From Natronocella acetinitrilica (GTDB taxonomy: Bacteria; Pseudomonadota; Gammaproteobacteria; Nitrococcales; Aquisalimonadaceae), in the NCBI RefSeq assembly GCF_024170285.1, contig NZ_JALJXV010000005.1, positions 1-64,000 of the forward strand: DNA of 64,000 nucleotides, given 5' to 3'. The notes below the pieces were generated by a model that saw nothing but the letters and a program-made list of their open reading frames with translations, was not told where the DNA came from and did no database searches. Of the stretch, positions 7,296 to 16,868 are shown one piece after another. Within the stretch, counting starts at the first letter, position 1, and every line of letters begins with the position of its first letter. The position numbers and the translations under genes are program-made.

Positions 7296-7445
7296 ATGTT
7301 CCAGATCAGCGTTTTCAAGCGCCGGCGGCCCAAGCCTCAGACATCTAACGCGGAAGGCCCTGAACGGCGCGGCTCCGGCGACCGCAGCGACGAGTTCGCC
7401 AAGACCATGCGAAGCACGCTGCAGCGATTTCCCTTCGGGATTTAA
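7296..7445 (+). CDS. Small basic protein of unknown function (49 aa)
   Basis: The ATG at 7296 is preceded by GGGAGAG with 6-7 bases spacing, and the frame is followed within 25 bp by a strong terminator, so this looks like a complete monocistronic unit. The protein starts MFQISVFKRRRPKP, is rich in Arg, Lys and Ser, and ends DEFAKTMRSTLQRFPFGI. It has no membrane segment or Cys motif. I do not recognise a family. The strong expression signals are the main support for calling it a gene. Confidence 0.55.
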   Translation: MFQISVFKRRRPKPQTSNAEGPERRGSGDRSDEFAKTMRSTLQRFPFGI

Positions 7446-7466
7446 GCAACCGGCTCGACTGGCTAC

Positions 7467-7496
7467 CCCCGGATGTTTCCATCCGGGGTTTTTTAT
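7467..7496 (+). terminator. Rho-independent terminator
   Basis: CCCCGGATG (7467-7475) pairs with CATCCGGGG (7480-7488) across a four-base loop, followed by TTTTTT. It terminates the 49-residue small-protein gene. Confidence 0.88.
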
Positions 7497-7637
7497 TTCT
7501 GCATGGCGATTAGTGCCCACGGGTCAACAGGGTTGGTCCAGCTTGCGGGATGGCGAGCTCACGGAGCGGACGTATCATAATGGTGCAGCGCAACGAAAGT
7601 TGCACCAATGTTGTTCACCCTCATCAAGGAGTCAACC

Positions 7638-7826
7638 ATGAACCGCGAAAGGGCCGATTTTCGGTCCACCCCCGAGAACATCGACTGCATCATCGCCGAG
7701 GCGGTTGCCATGCGCAACGCCTACATCGCCGAGCTTGTCGGCCGCGGCGCCCGCCGATTGACCTCCGCCTTCCGCCGTCTCGCCACCCTGGAAGTCGGAC
7801 ACAGCAAGAAAACGGCATCCGCCTGA
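7638..7826 (+). CDS. Small protein of unknown function (62 aa)
   Basis: AAGGAG at 7626-7631 lies 6 bases before ATG 7638, an optimal site, so I choose this start over the upstream in-frame ATG at 7608. The sequence begins MNRERADFRSTPENIDCIIAEAV and continues with a helical, Arg- and Ala-rich segment (MRNAYIAELVGRGARRLTSAFRRLA). The Arg-rich helix recalls DUF1127-type small proteins in general style only; I see no diagnostic motif. It is convergent with msrA, 20 bp away. Confidence 0.5.
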   Translation: MNRERADFRSTPENIDCIIAEAVAMRNAYIAELVGRGARRLTSAFRRLATLEVGHSKKTASA

Positions 7827-7846
7827 AGCATCCGGTAACCGCAGCC

Positions 7847-8386
7847 CTACTTGTCCAGATGGCGCCGCGCCTTTTCCACCTTCGGTGCGACCACCATCTG
7901 GCAGTAGGGCTGTCCCGGGTTCAATTCGAAGTAATCCTGATGCCCGTCTTCCGCCGGGTAGTAGTTCTTCAGCGCACTCACTTCGGTCACGATTGACTGG
8001 CCATAACGGCCGCTGCGCTGGATCTCATCGATCTTCGCACGGGCCAGGCGAGCCTGTTCATCATCATGGAAGAAGATGACCGAGCGGTACTGGGTGCCAA
8101 TATCGTGCCCCTGCCGATTGAGCTGGGTTGGATCATGCACGATGAAAAAGAGATCGAGAATCTGATTGAAGTCGACCTTGCTGGGGTCGTAGCGCAAACG
8201 GACGACTTCTGCATGGCCGGTGGCACCAGAGCAAACCTGGGCATAGGTCGGATGAGCCCGCTCACCACCTGAATACCCGGACTCCACATCGACGACGCCA
8301 TCCATTTCCTTGAAGGCGGCTTCGATGCACCAGAAACATCCACCACCCAGGGTGGCTTCTTCCATGCGCTGCTCCGTTTCGGTCAT
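7847..8386 (-). CDS. msrA: Peptide-methionine (S)-S-oxide reductase MsrA
   Basis: Reduces the S-epimer of methionine sulfoxide in oxidised proteins and free methionine, in the cytoplasm. The 179 residues include the active-site motif GGGCFWC with the catalytic Cys17, then [23 protein letters not shown] and the C-terminal [14 protein letters not shown] region. The ATG overlaps the aspS stop codon (ATGA), so translation is probably coupled to aspS, an unusual pairing. Family-typical length. Confidence 0.96.
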   Translation of the reverse strand: MTETEQRMEEATLGGGCFWCIEAAFKEMDGVVDVESGYSGGERAHPTYAQVCSGATGHAEVVRLRYDPSKVDFNQILDLFFIVHDPTQLNRQGHDIGTQYRSVIFFHDDEQARLARAKIDEIQRSGRYGQSIVTEVSALKNYYPAEDGHQDYFELNPGQPYCQMVVAPKVEKARRHLDK

Positions 8387-10179
8387 GACTCGCCTCCACT
8401 TTCCGCTGCCTTGCGCCGCAGGCGTATTCCAAGCTCCCGCAACTGCGCCTCGGTGACCTCCGCCGGGGCTTCGGTGAGCAGACAGCTCGCCGTCTGCGTC
8501 TTGGGGAAGGCCATCACGTCACGGATCGAACCTGCGCCAGTCATGAGCATGACCAGCCGGTCCAGCCCGAAGGCGAGCCCGCCGTGGGGCGGCGCGCCGT
8601 ATTCCAGCGCATCCAGCAGGAAGCCGAACTTCTCCCGCGCCTCGGCTTCGTGGATGCCCAGCATGGCCAACACGCGTTGCTGCACGTCGGGTTGATGGAT
8701 ACGGATGGATCCGCCGCCCACTTCGGTGCCATTGATTACCATATCGTAGGCCCGCGACAGGATTGCCTCCGGATCGGCCGCCTTCTCCAGGTCCGCTTCC
8801 TCCGTCGACTGGGGTGCGGTAAAGGGGTGGTGCAGAGCGTACAGCCGCTTGTCGGCCTCGTCGTACTCGAACATGGGGAAGTCCACGACCCAGAGCGGGC
8901 GCCATTCGCTGGCCACCAGACCGCGGTCGTGGCCGAGTCGCACACGCAGGGCGCCGAGCGCCTCGTTGACCACGCGGGCACGGTCGGCCCCGAAAAAGAT
9001 CAGGTCTCCCGCCTCGGCATCGGTCCGCTCGAGTATGCCCTGGACGGCTGCCGGAGAGAGAAACTTCACGATGGGGGACTGCAGGCCTTCGGCGCCCCGG
9101 GTGGGATCCACCACCTTGATATAGGCAAGCCCCTTGGCGCCGTAACGCCCGACGAAGGCCGTGTAGTCATCGATTTCCTTGCGGGTCAGTTCCGACCCGG
9201 CCGGCAGGCGCAGCGCGGCGACGCGACCCTTGGGGTCTTTCGCCGGAGCGGCGAATACCTTGAACTCGGTGTCCGCAACCAGATCCGAGACCTCCACCAG
9301 CTCCAGCGGAATGCGCAGGTCCGGGCGGTCGATACCGAAACGACGCACCGCTTCGGCATGGGTCATGGTGGGGAACGGGTCGGGCAGGTCGACATCCATG
9401 ACCTGTCGGAACAGCTCACGAATCATCTCCTCGCTCAGGGCCATGATGCCCTGCTCGTCCATGAAGGACGTCTCGATATCGAGCTGGGTGAACTCCGGCT
9501 GCCGATCGGCACGCAGGTCTTCATCCCGGAAACAACGGGTGATCTGGTAGTAGCGGTCCATGCCCGACATCATCAGCAGCTGCTTGAAGAGCTGCGGCGA
9601 CTGCGGCAGGGCATAGAAGGCGCCCGGGTGGACACGGCTTGGCACCAGGTAGTCGCGGGCACCTTCCGGGGTCGCCCGGGTGAGCATGGGAGTCTCGATA
9701 TCGAGAAAACCGTGGTCTTCAAGGTAGCGGCGCAGTGCCTGTGTGACCCGCGCCCGGGTCTGGATGCGGCGCTGCATGACGGGGCGGCGCAGATCCACAT
9801 AGCGATGACGCAGACGCACGTCCTCGCCCACGTCGTCGTCATCAAGCTGGAACGGCGGTGTCTTGGCGGCGTTGAGAATTTCCAGCTCCAGCCCCAGCAC
9901 CTCGATCTGCCCGGTGGTCATGTTGGGGTTTTCTGTGCCCGCCGGGCGGCGGCGCACGCGTCCGCGAACCCGCAGCACGAATTCGTTGCGCACCCGCTCG
10001 GCCAGCGCGAAGGACTCGGCTCGATCCGGGTCGAAAACCACCTGTACCAGACCCTCGCGGTCCCGCAGGTCGATGAAGATCACCCCGCCATGATCGCGGC
10101 GCCGGTGAGCCCAGCCACAGAGTGAGACTTCAGTGTCGAGATGACTCTCGGTGACCTGACCGCAGTAGTGGGTACGCAT
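8383..10179 (-). CDS. aspS: Aspartyl-tRNA synthetase
   Basis: Charges tRNA-Asp with aspartate. The 598-residue bacterial-type class II enzyme has an N-terminal OB-fold anticodon-binding domain ([25 protein letters not shown]), then motif 2 ([22 protein letters not shown]), a GAD insertion and motif 3 ([15 protein letters not shown]). The start is MRTHYCG at 10179; the upstream extension in the same frame lacks homology. A hairpin separates it from the fmdB-type gene upstream on the same strand, and msrA overlaps its stop codon. fmdB beside aspS is a common gammaproteobacterial arrangement. Confidence 0.97.
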   Translation of the reverse strand: MRTHYCGQVTESHLDTEVSLCGWAHRRRDHGGVIFIDLRDREGLVQVVFDPDRAESFALAERVRNEFVLRVRGRVRRRPAGTENPNMTTGQIEVLGLELEILNAAKTPPFQLDDDDVGEDVRLRHRYVDLRRPVMQRRIQTRARVTQALRRYLEDHGFLDIETPMLTRATPEGARDYLVPSRVHPGAFYALPQSPQLFKQLLMMSGMDRYYQITRCFRDEDLRADRQPEFTQLDIETSFMDEQGIMALSEEMIRELFRQVMDVDLPDPFPTMTHAEAVRRFGIDRPDLRIPLELVEVSDLVADTEFKVFAAPAKDPKGRVAALRLPAGSELTRKEIDDYTAFVGRYGAKGLAYIKVVDPTRGAEGLQSPIVKFLSPAAVQGILERTDAEAGDLIFFGADRARVVNEALGALRVRLGHDRGLVASEWRPLWVVDFPMFEYDEADKRLYALHHPFTAPQSTEEADLEKAADPEAILSRAYDMVINGTEVGGGSIRIHQPDVQQRVLAMLGIHEAEAREKFGFLLDALEYGAPPHGGLAFGLDRLVMLMTGAGSIRDVMAFPKTQTASCLLTEAPAEVTEAQLRELGIRLRRKAAESGGES

Positions 10180-10256
10180 CGCTTTATCCGTTTCCTGGCA
10201 TGCTGGCTTTACGGGAGTGCACCGAGGGGGTGCAAGGCGTCGGCATCCGAGCAGAC

Positions 10257-10288
10257 AAAAGGCTGCCCGCCTGCGCCGACAGGCGGGC
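10257..10288 (-). terminator. Hairpin with T-run between the fmdB-type gene and aspS
   Basis: GCCCGCCTG (10265-10273) pairs perfectly with CAGGCGGGC (10280-10288). On the minus strand the stem is followed by AGCCTTTTG. It would partly terminate transcription coming from the FmdB-type gene before aspS, or act as an attenuator. Confidence 0.6.
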
Positions 10289-10365
10289 AATGGTAAGTTC
10301 TAAGGGGGCACCGATCAATTCCCGCGTTCCTTTCGTACCCCCAAAGAGCCGGCGGCGAGGACGTT

Positions 10366-10683
10366 TCAGCCGGTTGAGGCCTTGCTGTCGCCCGCGGGCT
10401 TGCTAGCGCCGGAATCGGCCTTGGCGGCGGGCTTGTCGGCAGCAGGCTTGCTGTCGCCGCCCTTGGCAGCCTCTCCGCCGCCGGCCACATTGCGACGATT
10501 GGACTGTTTGAAATCGGTCTCGTACCAACCAGCGCCCTTGAGCCGGAAGCCCGCCGCGGATATCTTGCGCCGCAGGGTCGGCTTGCCGCAGCTCGGGCAT
10601 TCCGTCAGCGGCGCATCGCTCATTTTCTGGATGGCCTCCAGATCGTGACCACAGGCGTCACACTGGTACTCGTAAATGGGCAT
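10366..10683 (-). CDS. FmdB-family zinc-ribbon protein
   Basis: A 105-residue protein starting MPIYEYQCDACGHDLEAIQKM with a second CPSCG at about residue 35; the two CxxC knuckles form the FmdB/CxxC_CXXC_SSSS-type zinc ribbon. The last 35 residues are a low-complexity Ala/Lys/Ser/Gly tail (KPAADKPAAKADSG...), often seen in proteobacterial members. The role is not firmly known; it usually sits just upstream of aspS, as here. Confidence 0.88.
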   Translation of the reverse strand: MPIYEYQCDACGHDLEAIQKMSDAPLTECPSCGKPTLRRKISAAGFRLKGAGWYETDFKQSNRRNVAGGGEAAKGGDSKPAADKPAAKADSGASKPAGDSKASTG

Positions 10684-10830
10684 GGATCTGCTCCTCGCAA
10701 GAACTGAACGCAGGTTACGCTGCTAAAAACGTGCCGTCGCACCTATATAAGGCTTCGTTAACCGGCACACAAGCCTGGACAACTTCCCTGCCAGGCCGAA
10801 TTGTCACTCCCAACCGGAGGCATACCCACG

Positions 10831-11718
10831 ATGGGCGAGCAGGAACAACGCGTACTGCTGATTTCGGGCTGTTCCACGGGCATCGGCCAGGTGTCCGCGG
10901 TGCGGATGCAGCAACGGGGCTGGCGCGTTTTCGCTGGCGTGCGCCGCGAGGCTGATCTCCAGCCTCTGCGAGAAGCAGGCGTGGAACCGTTGGTGCTGGA
11001 CGTGGACAACTCCGAGAGCATACACGCTGCCGTCGACACGGTGTTGACCGCTACGGGAGGCCGCCTAAACGCCCTGTTCAACAATGCCGGCTACGGCCAA
11101 CCCGGTGCCCTGGAGGACCTGGACCGCGCGGCCCTGCGAGCGCAGTTCGAGACCAACCTCTTCGGCGCCCATGAACTGACCTGTGCCGTTCTGCCCGCCA
11201 TGCGTGCGGCGGGCCGGGGCCGCATCGTATTCAATAGCTCCGTGCTGGGCTTTGCAGCACTGCCATTCCGCGGCGCCTACAACGCCTCGAAGTTTGCCAT
11301 GGAAGGGCTCGCCGACACCCTGCGCATGGAACTGCGGAACAGCGGCATCCAGGTCAGCCTGATCGAACCCGGCCCCATCGCAACCGCTTTTCGCGCCAAT
11401 GCTCACAGGCACTTCAAGGCACAAATAGATCCGCAAAGCAGCGTACACAAGGAAACCTATCGGGCCATGGAGCGCCGCCTCACCGCCCCGGATGGCGCTG
11501 GCGGCTTCACGCTGCCGCCGGAGTCGGTGGTCAAGCGCCTGATCCATGCCCTGGAGGCACCCCGGGCCAGGCCCCGCTACTACGTGACGTTCCCCACCTA
11601 CCTGTTCGGCACGCTGCGGCGCTTTCTCTCAACCCGGATGATGGACGCCATCCTGCTTCGGTCCACGGTATCGGAACGACAACTGTCAGCGACGGATCGC
11701 AACGATGAGCCGGGCTAG
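10831..11718 (+). CDS. Short-chain dehydrogenase/reductase (SDR)
   Basis: A 295-residue NAD(P)-dependent oxidoreductase of classical SDR type. It shows the cofactor motif GCSTGIG near residue 12, NNAG, the catalytic Ser in FNSSVLG, and YNASK with the catalytic Tyr and Lys, followed by IEPGPIATAF. The closest general resemblance is to bacterial SDRs of the YbbO/retinol-dehydrogenase-like kind; the substrate cannot be read from sequence. ATG 10831 has GGAGG ten bases upstream. The 3' end overlaps lpxR by 14 bp, so the two are co-transcribed. Confidence 0.9.
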   Translation: MGEQEQRVLLISGCSTGIGQVSAVRMQQRGWRVFAGVRREADLQPLREAGVEPLVLDVDNSESIHAAVDTVLTATGGRLNALFNNAGYGQPGALEDLDRAALRAQFETNLFGAHELTCAVLPAMRAAGRGRIVFNSSVLGFAALPFRGAYNASKFAMEGLADTLRMELRNSGIQVSLIEPGPIATAFRANAHRHFKAQIDPQSSVHKETYRAMERRLTAPDGAGGFTLPPESVVKRLIHALEAPRARPRYYVTFPTYLFGTLRRFLSTRMMDAILLRSTVSERQLSATDRNDEPG

Positions 11719-12700
11719 CGGCCTGCGCCTGGCCACGCTGCTGGCCGCGCTGGTCTGGCTTCATACTGCGATGGCACAGGACCCCACCTGGGGCACGCTG
11801 ACACTGGAACATGAAAACGACCTGTTCGCCGGAGAGGATCGCTACTACACCAGCGGTGTGCGTGTTACCTGGCTTTCACCCGATGACCGTGTGCCAGGCT
11901 GGGTGCGCCGTGGCAGCGAGTGGGTGCCCATGTTCAACCCCGACGGCGAACTCAAGCTCAGCTATTCCATTGGCCAGAACATGTACACGGCAAGCGATAT
12001 CACCCTGGCCGACCCACCCGAAAACGACCGCCCCTATGCAGGCTGGCTGTACGCCACCGTTGGCCTGGGCTCACAGACACCAACCCGCCTGGACAGGCTG
12101 CAACTCAGCCTGGGCGTGATCGGGCCGGCTTCCCTGGCAGACCGCACGCAACGGCAGGTGCATCGACACCTGGACGCCCCACAACCCGCCGGCTGGGATA
12201 CCCAGCTGCGCAACGAACCGGCCGTGCTGCTGACGTATGAGCGGCAATGGCGTGAGTTTGCCGGGCGCACCAGCGACGGCTGGGGATGGGATTTCACACC
12301 CTATCTCGGCGGTTCACTGGGCAATGTGTTCACCCAGCTCACCACCGGCATCACCGGACGACTGGGCTGGCGCATGATGCAAGACTGGGGCCCGCCGCGC
12401 ATTCAACCGGCCCTCCCCGGCTCCGGCATATTCAGGGCCCGGTCAGACCTGGGCGGCTACGTCTTTGTCAGCCTGGATGGGCGCGCCGTGGCCCGCGACA
12501 TCTTTCTGGACGGTAACAGTTTTCGCAACAGCCGCAGCGTTGAAAAGCGCAATCTGGTGGGCGAAATCCAGGTGGGTATGGTCGTGAACGTGAGCCGACG
12601 GGTACGGCTGGCCTACACCCATGTCTTTCCGAGCCGGGAGTTTCGCGGCCAGACGGGCACCCAGGATTTCGGTTCCTTCAGCCTGAGCGCCCATTTCTGA
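11705..12700 (+). CDS. lpxR: LpxR-family outer-membrane lipid A 3'-O-deacylase
   Basis: A 331-residue outer-membrane beta-barrel with signal peptide MSRASGLRLATLLAALVWLHTAMA. The LpxR/DUF2219 hallmarks are present: TLEHENDLFAGEDRYYTSGVRVTW near the N-terminus (Asn and Asp of the active site), NDRPYAGWLY, and a QRQVHRHLD...GWDTQL segment carrying the catalytic His. The C-terminus ends in an aromatic Phe (LSAHF), as barrel proteins do. The family removes the 3'-acyloxyacyl group of lipid A and so alters the outer leaflet. It overlaps the upstream SDR gene. Confidence 0.85.
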   Translation: MSRASGLRLATLLAALVWLHTAMAQDPTWGTLTLEHENDLFAGEDRYYTSGVRVTWLSPDDRVPGWVRRGSEWVPMFNPDGELKLSYSIGQNMYTASDITLADPPENDRPYAGWLYATVGLGSQTPTRLDRLQLSLGVIGPASLADRTQRQVHRHLDAPQPAGWDTQLRNEPAVLLTYERQWREFAGRTSDGWGWDFTPYLGGSLGNVFTQLTTGITGRLGWRMMQDWGPPRIQPALPGSGIFRARSDLGGYVFVSLDGRAVARDIFLDGNSFRNSRSVEKRNLVGEIQVGMVVNVSRRVRLAYTHVFPSREFRGQTGTQDFGSFSLSAHF

Positions 12701-12724
12701 GCAAGGCCGTGATCCCGAATGTGG

Positions 12725-14989
12725 TCAGCGACCGGCGCGAACCAGGCCGCCCAGCCCCGCTTCCTCCAGCGCTTCGTTCAGCATCAGGCGGATGTCTGCC
12801 GGGTGATCCATGGTCAGGGCCCGGTTGGTGAGTTCACGGGCCTGCTCAAGGCTGAAGCTTCGAATCACCCATTTCACACGCAGCAGGCTGGAGACGCTCA
12901 TGCTGAGCCCCTGCACCCCCATGCCCAGCAGCAGGATGGCAGCCGCCGGATCGCCGGCCATGGCGCCACAGATGGTTACCGGCCGATTCACCGTCCGTGC
13001 CTCCCGCACCACGTTGTCCACCACCCGGACCACCGCCGGATGAAGTTCGTCGTACAGGTCTGCAACCCGTGCGTTGTTGCGATCCACCGCCAGCAGGTAC
13101 TGGGTGAGGTCGTTGGTGCCGATGGAAAAGAAATCGACCCGATCGGCCAGCGCCCGGATCTGGAAAGCCGCGGAAGGGACTTCGATCATCACGCCGATTT
13201 CCGGCTCGATGGTCTGTATGCCCTCTTCCTCGAGCTCCCGACGGGCACGCGTCAACAACGCGCAGGCTTCGTCGACCTCGGACAGACGACTGATCATGGG
13301 CAATAGCACCTGCAGATTGCCGCAGTCGTTATTGGCCCTGAGCATGGCGCGCAGTTGGGTGAGAAAGATCTCCGGATGATCCAGGGTCAGGCGGATGCCG
13401 CGCCAGCCAAGAAACGGATTCTCTTCACGAACGGGAAAGTACGGCAGCGGCTTGTCGCCACCCACGTCCAGCGTCCGCAGGACCACCTTGCGCGGGCTGA
13501 AGGGTTCGAGCACCTGCCGATAAACCACCGTCTGCTCGTCTTCGCCGGGGAAGCGCTCCCGCACCATGAATGGAAACTCGGTGCGGTGCAGCCCGATCCC
13601 GTCACAGCCGCTGGACAGCGACGAGGTGATGTCGGACATCAGCCCGGTGTTGGCATACAAGCCGACGCGATAGCCGCAGGGCGTCTCCGCCGGCAAGCCC
13701 TTGAGTTCCATGAGGTCTTCTGACAGCGCCGCATCTTCCCGCAGGAGGCGCTTGTATTCGCGACGAATCTCGCGCCCCGGCTCGATGTGGATGCGACCGG
13801 CGTAGCCATCGACGATGAGCTCCTTGCCCTCAAGCCGCCCCACCGGCAATTCCGCAACGCCCATCACGGCGGGAATGTTCAGCGCACGGGCCAGGATGGC
13901 GACGTGAGAGTTGCCGGAGCCACGGGCGGTGACCACCCCGGCAAGCCGATCGGTGGGTATCTCTGCCAGTTGCGAGGCGCTGATCTCTTCACCCACCAGA
14001 ATCGTGCCCTCTGGCACGGAGCGATCGTCACCACTGTCCACCTGCAGGCGCATGAGGATACGCCGGCCGATGTCGCGGATGTCCTCGGCGCGCTCGCGCA
14101 GGTAGGGATCTTCCATTTCGTCGAAGACACTGACGTGCTCGGCGATGCTGTCGCGCAGGGCACCGGAGGCCCAGTTACCGGAGCGGATCCGCTGGATCGT
14201 GCCGTCTACCAGGCTTTCGCTCTCGAGCATGCGCAGATAGACGTCAAAGAGGCTGTGTTCGTCCGGCGGCACGGTGTCGGCCAGGCGATCGGCGAGTTCC
14301 CGCACCTCTTCGCGAACCACCTGCAGCGCCTTGTCGAAGAGCTGGACCTCCCGCTCCACATCCTCGATCTCACGATCAGGTACGGCGAACAGGTCGGCGG
14401 GCGAATAGGCCACCATGACCCGGCCAAGGGCGATACCCGGAGCACCCGGCACGCCCTTGAAGGCGCGTCGCGAGACCTTGGTGCCGCTGAGCACGGGATT
14501 GACGCCGCCAGTGGCCTCGCCGTGGGCGATGGCGCCGGCTAGTTGCGCTGCCATGGTGACAATGAAAGCCACTTCTTCTTCGCCGAAACGCCGCCGTGCG
14601 GCCTGCTGCACCACCAGCACGCCGAGCAGTCGCCGGAAGTGGATGATCGGCGCGCCAAGAAAGGAGTGGAAACGCTCTTCGCCGGTTTCGGGGAAATACC
14701 TGAAGCGGGGATGCGCCTCCGCGTTCTCCAGGTTCAAGGGCTCCTTGCGTTCCCCGACCAGGCCCACAAGACCCTCGTCGAAACGCAGGCGAACTCGGCC
14801 AACTGCGTCGGGGTTCAGCCCCTTGGTGGCCATGAGCACGTATTCCTGGGAGTCGGGATCAACCAGGTAGATGGAGCAGACGTCTACATTGGTGCTGTCG
14901 GCGACGCGGCGGACAATGATGTTCAACGCCTGGTCCAGCCCCCGGGCGGCATTGACGTCCTGCACGATGCTGTGAAGCGTCTGAAGCAT
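12725..14989 (-). CDS. ptsP: Phosphoenolpyruvate-protein phosphotransferase PtsP (enzyme I-Ntr)
   Basis: First enzyme of the nitrogen phosphotransferase system: it autophosphorylates from PEP and passes phosphate to NPr. The 754 residues comprise an N-terminal GAF domain (about 1-155), a PEP-utiliser N-terminal domain (about 175-300), the phospho-histidine domain with His362 in GSGNSHVAILAR, and a C-terminal PEP-binding TIM barrel (GGDKPLPYFP, GTNDLTQY, GAMAGDP). rppH lies upstream on the same strand, the same arrangement as in Pseudomonas. It is convergent with lpxR. Confidence 0.96.
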   Translation of the reverse strand: MLQTLHSIVQDVNAARGLDQALNIIVRRVADSTNVDVCSIYLVDPDSQEYVLMATKGLNPDAVGRVRLRFDEGLVGLVGERKEPLNLENAEAHPRFRYFPETGEERFHSFLGAPIIHFRRLLGVLVVQQAARRRFGEEEVAFIVTMAAQLAGAIAHGEATGGVNPVLSGTKVSRRAFKGVPGAPGIALGRVMVAYSPADLFAVPDREIEDVEREVQLFDKALQVVREEVRELADRLADTVPPDEHSLFDVYLRMLESESLVDGTIQRIRSGNWASGALRDSIAEHVSVFDEMEDPYLRERAEDIRDIGRRILMRLQVDSGDDRSVPEGTILVGEEISASQLAEIPTDRLAGVVTARGSGNSHVAILARALNIPAVMGVAELPVGRLEGKELIVDGYAGRIHIEPGREIRREYKRLLREDAALSEDLMELKGLPAETPCGYRVGLYANTGLMSDITSSLSSGCDGIGLHRTEFPFMVRERFPGEDEQTVVYRQVLEPFSPRKVVLRTLDVGGDKPLPYFPVREENPFLGWRGIRLTLDHPEIFLTQLRAMLRANNDCGNLQVLLPMISRLSEVDEACALLTRARRELEEEGIQTIEPEIGVMIEVPSAAFQIRALADRVDFFSIGTNDLTQYLLAVDRNNARVADLYDELHPAVVRVVDNVVREARTVNRPVTICGAMAGDPAAAILLLGMGVQGLSMSVSSLLRVKWVIRSFSLEQARELTNRALTMDHPADIRLMLNEALEEAGLGGLVRAGR

Positions 14990-15171
14990 TGGCTCCCCGA
15001 TGGCCGGGCACTCGTTATCCCGCGGCGGCGCCTGCCACCGCGGAGACCAGGATTAACTGCAGGGGCTAAGGGCGCCGGACTCGCCGCCGACTGCGTTTGT
15101 CATGCACAACCACGCATCCTGCGCATGCAGCTTCCGTCAGACTACCGCACTGGCCTCACGCTGTCGCCTGC

Positions 15172-15705
15172 CTAACTCTGCGCACCGGAGCCCGAACGCC
15201 GTGGCGGAGCGACGGGTGGCTCGGGAGCACCATCCGGAAATACCAGCGGCGCAAGCTCATGCAAGGCCTTGCGATAGACATGGCGCTTGAAGAAGACCAC
15301 TTCCCGCATGGGCCGCCAGTAGTCGACCCATTGCCAGTGGTCGAATTCCGGCTTGGCACAGGCATCCAGCTTCACCCGCTGCTCGTCGCACAACAGGCGC
15401 AGCACGAACCAGCGCTGCTTCTGACCGATGCAGACCGGCTTGTGACGGCGCCGGATGAGATGCCGTGGCAGGTAGTACCGCAGCCAGTCCCCCGTGCCGC
15501 CGATCAGCTCGACGTCAGCCTCGGTGAGGCCGACTTCCTCGGCCAGTTCCCGGAACAGGGCCTGCTCCGGCGTCTCGTCGACCTTGATGCCACCCTGGGG
15601 AAACTGCCAGGCGTCCTGACCCACGCGACGGGCCCAGAAGACACGCCCCTCCGCGTTGGTCAGGATGATACCCACATTTGGCCGAAAGCCATCGGAATCA
15701 ATCAC
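15172..15705 (-). CDS. rppH: RNA pyrophosphohydrolase RppH (NudH)
   Basis: Removes pyrophosphate from the 5' end of mRNAs, starting their decay. The 177-residue protein begins [15 protein letters not shown], as in the family, from GTG 15705. The Nudix box spans residues 38-60 (GX5EX7REXXEEXG: Gly38, Glu44, Arg52-Glu53, Glu56-Glu57, Gly59). Further family segments are [14 protein letters not shown]-like WLRYYLPRH and [11 protein letters not shown]. The last 17 residues are a Pro-rich tail. ptsP follows on the same strand, and the HAD gene is divergent with only about 110 bp between the starts. Confidence 0.95.
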   Translation of the reverse strand: MIDSDGFRPNVGIILTNAEGRVFWARRVGQDAWQFPQGGIKVDETPEQALFRELAEEVGLTEADVELIGGTGDWLRYYLPRHLIRRRHKPVCIGQKQRWFVLRLLCDEQRVKLDACAKPEFDHWQWVDYWRPMREVVFFKRHVYRKALHELAPLVFPDGAPEPPVAPPRRSGSGAQS

Positions 15706-15815
15706 CTGGCCCAGAACTCCCACAAATTCGCTACTGCTATTTTTCCACACCGCGCCGCATCCCATCAAATGGACTGCGTTTCTCGCTACAATGCTCGCGC
15801 AGAGAGGCGGATGGC

Positions 15816-16487
15816 ATGGGAGGCCCGGTGACACTGGCGATTTTCGACCTCGACAACACCCTGCTGAAGGGCGACAGCGACTACCTCTGGGGGCAATTCC
15901 TGGTTGATCGCGGGCTGGTCGACCGCGACGCACACGAAGCGGCCAACCGCCGCTTCTATGAAGAGTATGCAGCCGGCACACTGGATATCGAGCGTTATCT
16001 GCGTTTCGCACTGGCGCCGCTGACACGGTTCGACGCCGCGCAACTGCACGACTGGCGCAGGGAGTTCGTGCAGGACTATATCTCGCCCATCATCCTGCCC
16101 GCCGGAAGGGAGCGGCTCGATGAACATGCCGCGCGGGGTGACACCACCATGATCATCACCGCCACCAACGCCTTTATCACAGACCCCATTGCCGAGCTCT
16201 TCGGCGTGGATCACCTCCTCGCCACCCGGCCCGAGCGCATTGACGGCCGCTACACTGGTGACTGGGTGGGAACGCCCACGTTCCGGGAGGGCAAGGTGCG
16301 TGCGCTGGACGAATGGCTGCGGGATCAGGGTCGGGGGCTCGATCAGAGCTGGTTCTACAGTGACTCCCATAATGACCTGCCTTTGCTCGAACGGGTACCA
16401 AACCCGGTGGCTGTTGATCCCGACGAACGCCTGCGCCGGGTTGCCGGGGAGCGCAACTGGCCGATACTCAGCTTCAGGGATGAATGA
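15816..16487 (+). CDS. HAD-family (IB, SerB-like) hydrolase
   Basis: A 223-residue phosphatase-type protein. HAD motif I is IFDLDNTLL with the nucleophile Asp11 and acid Asp13; motif II lies in MIITATNAF; the late motif is [11 protein letters not shown], typical of the phosphoserine phosphatase-like IB subfamily. The substrate is unknown. ATG 15816 has GAGGCGG about 6-9 bases upstream. It is divergent from rppH-ptsP, the same neighbourhood as in Pseudomonas, and is followed by lrgA after 33 bp. Confidence 0.9.
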   Translation: MGGPVTLAIFDLDNTLLKGDSDYLWGQFLVDRGLVDRDAHEAANRRFYEEYAAGTLDIERYLRFALAPLTRFDAAQLHDWRREFVQDYISPIILPAGRERLDEHAARGDTTMIITATNAFITDPIAELFGVDHLLATRPERIDGRYTGDWVGTPTFREGKVRALDEWLRDQGRGLDQSWFYSDSHNDLPLLERVPNPVAVDPDERLRRVAGERNWPILSFRDE

Positions 16488-16520
16488 CGACGGCTGCTGC
16501 TGCGGCCCCATGGAGAGACA

Positions 16521-16868
16521 ATGCTCGGCGGCCTGATCGTGATACTGATCTGCCAACTGGCAGGCGAAGTGGTGGTGCAGTTGCTCGGCATGCCGGTGCC
16601 CGGGCCGGTCATCGGCATGGTGATGCTGGTCGGCTATCTGGCTGCACGGGGCGGCGTCGACCCCGGCATCAAGACCGTCAGCGACACGCTGCTGCGCTAC
16701 CTGGCCCTGCTGTTCGTTCCCGCCGGCGTGGGCCTGATGGTGCATTTCGAACTGGTGGCCAGGGACTGGATCGCCATAGCCGCCGCATTACTCGGCAGCA
16801 CCGTGCTGGCGCTGATCACCACCATGCTGATCATGCAATTCCTCACCCGACGGGGTGAGGGAGAATGA
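16521..16868 (+). CDS. CidA/LrgA-family membrane protein
   Basis: A 115-residue protein with four hydrophobic segments and the family signature MPVPGPVIGMVMLV near residue 25, then LLFVPAGVGLMVHF. This family forms small membrane proteins described as holin- or antiholin-like, and more recently as carriers of pyruvate or other small acids. It overlaps the LrgB gene by 4 bp (ATGA), so the two are a coupled pair. Confidence 0.92.
   Translation: MLGGLIVILICQLAGEVVVQLLGMPVPGPVIGMVMLVGYLAARGGVDPGIKTVSDTLLRYLALLFVPAGVGLMVHFELVARDWIAIAAALLGSTVLALITTMLIMQFLTRRGEGE

Noticed and set aside
8584-10125. A 513-residue frame on the plus strand opposite aspS
   Set aside because: It is a shadow of a clear aspartyl-tRNA synthetase gene caused by high GC; composition is His/Gln/Arg-rich and no motif is present.
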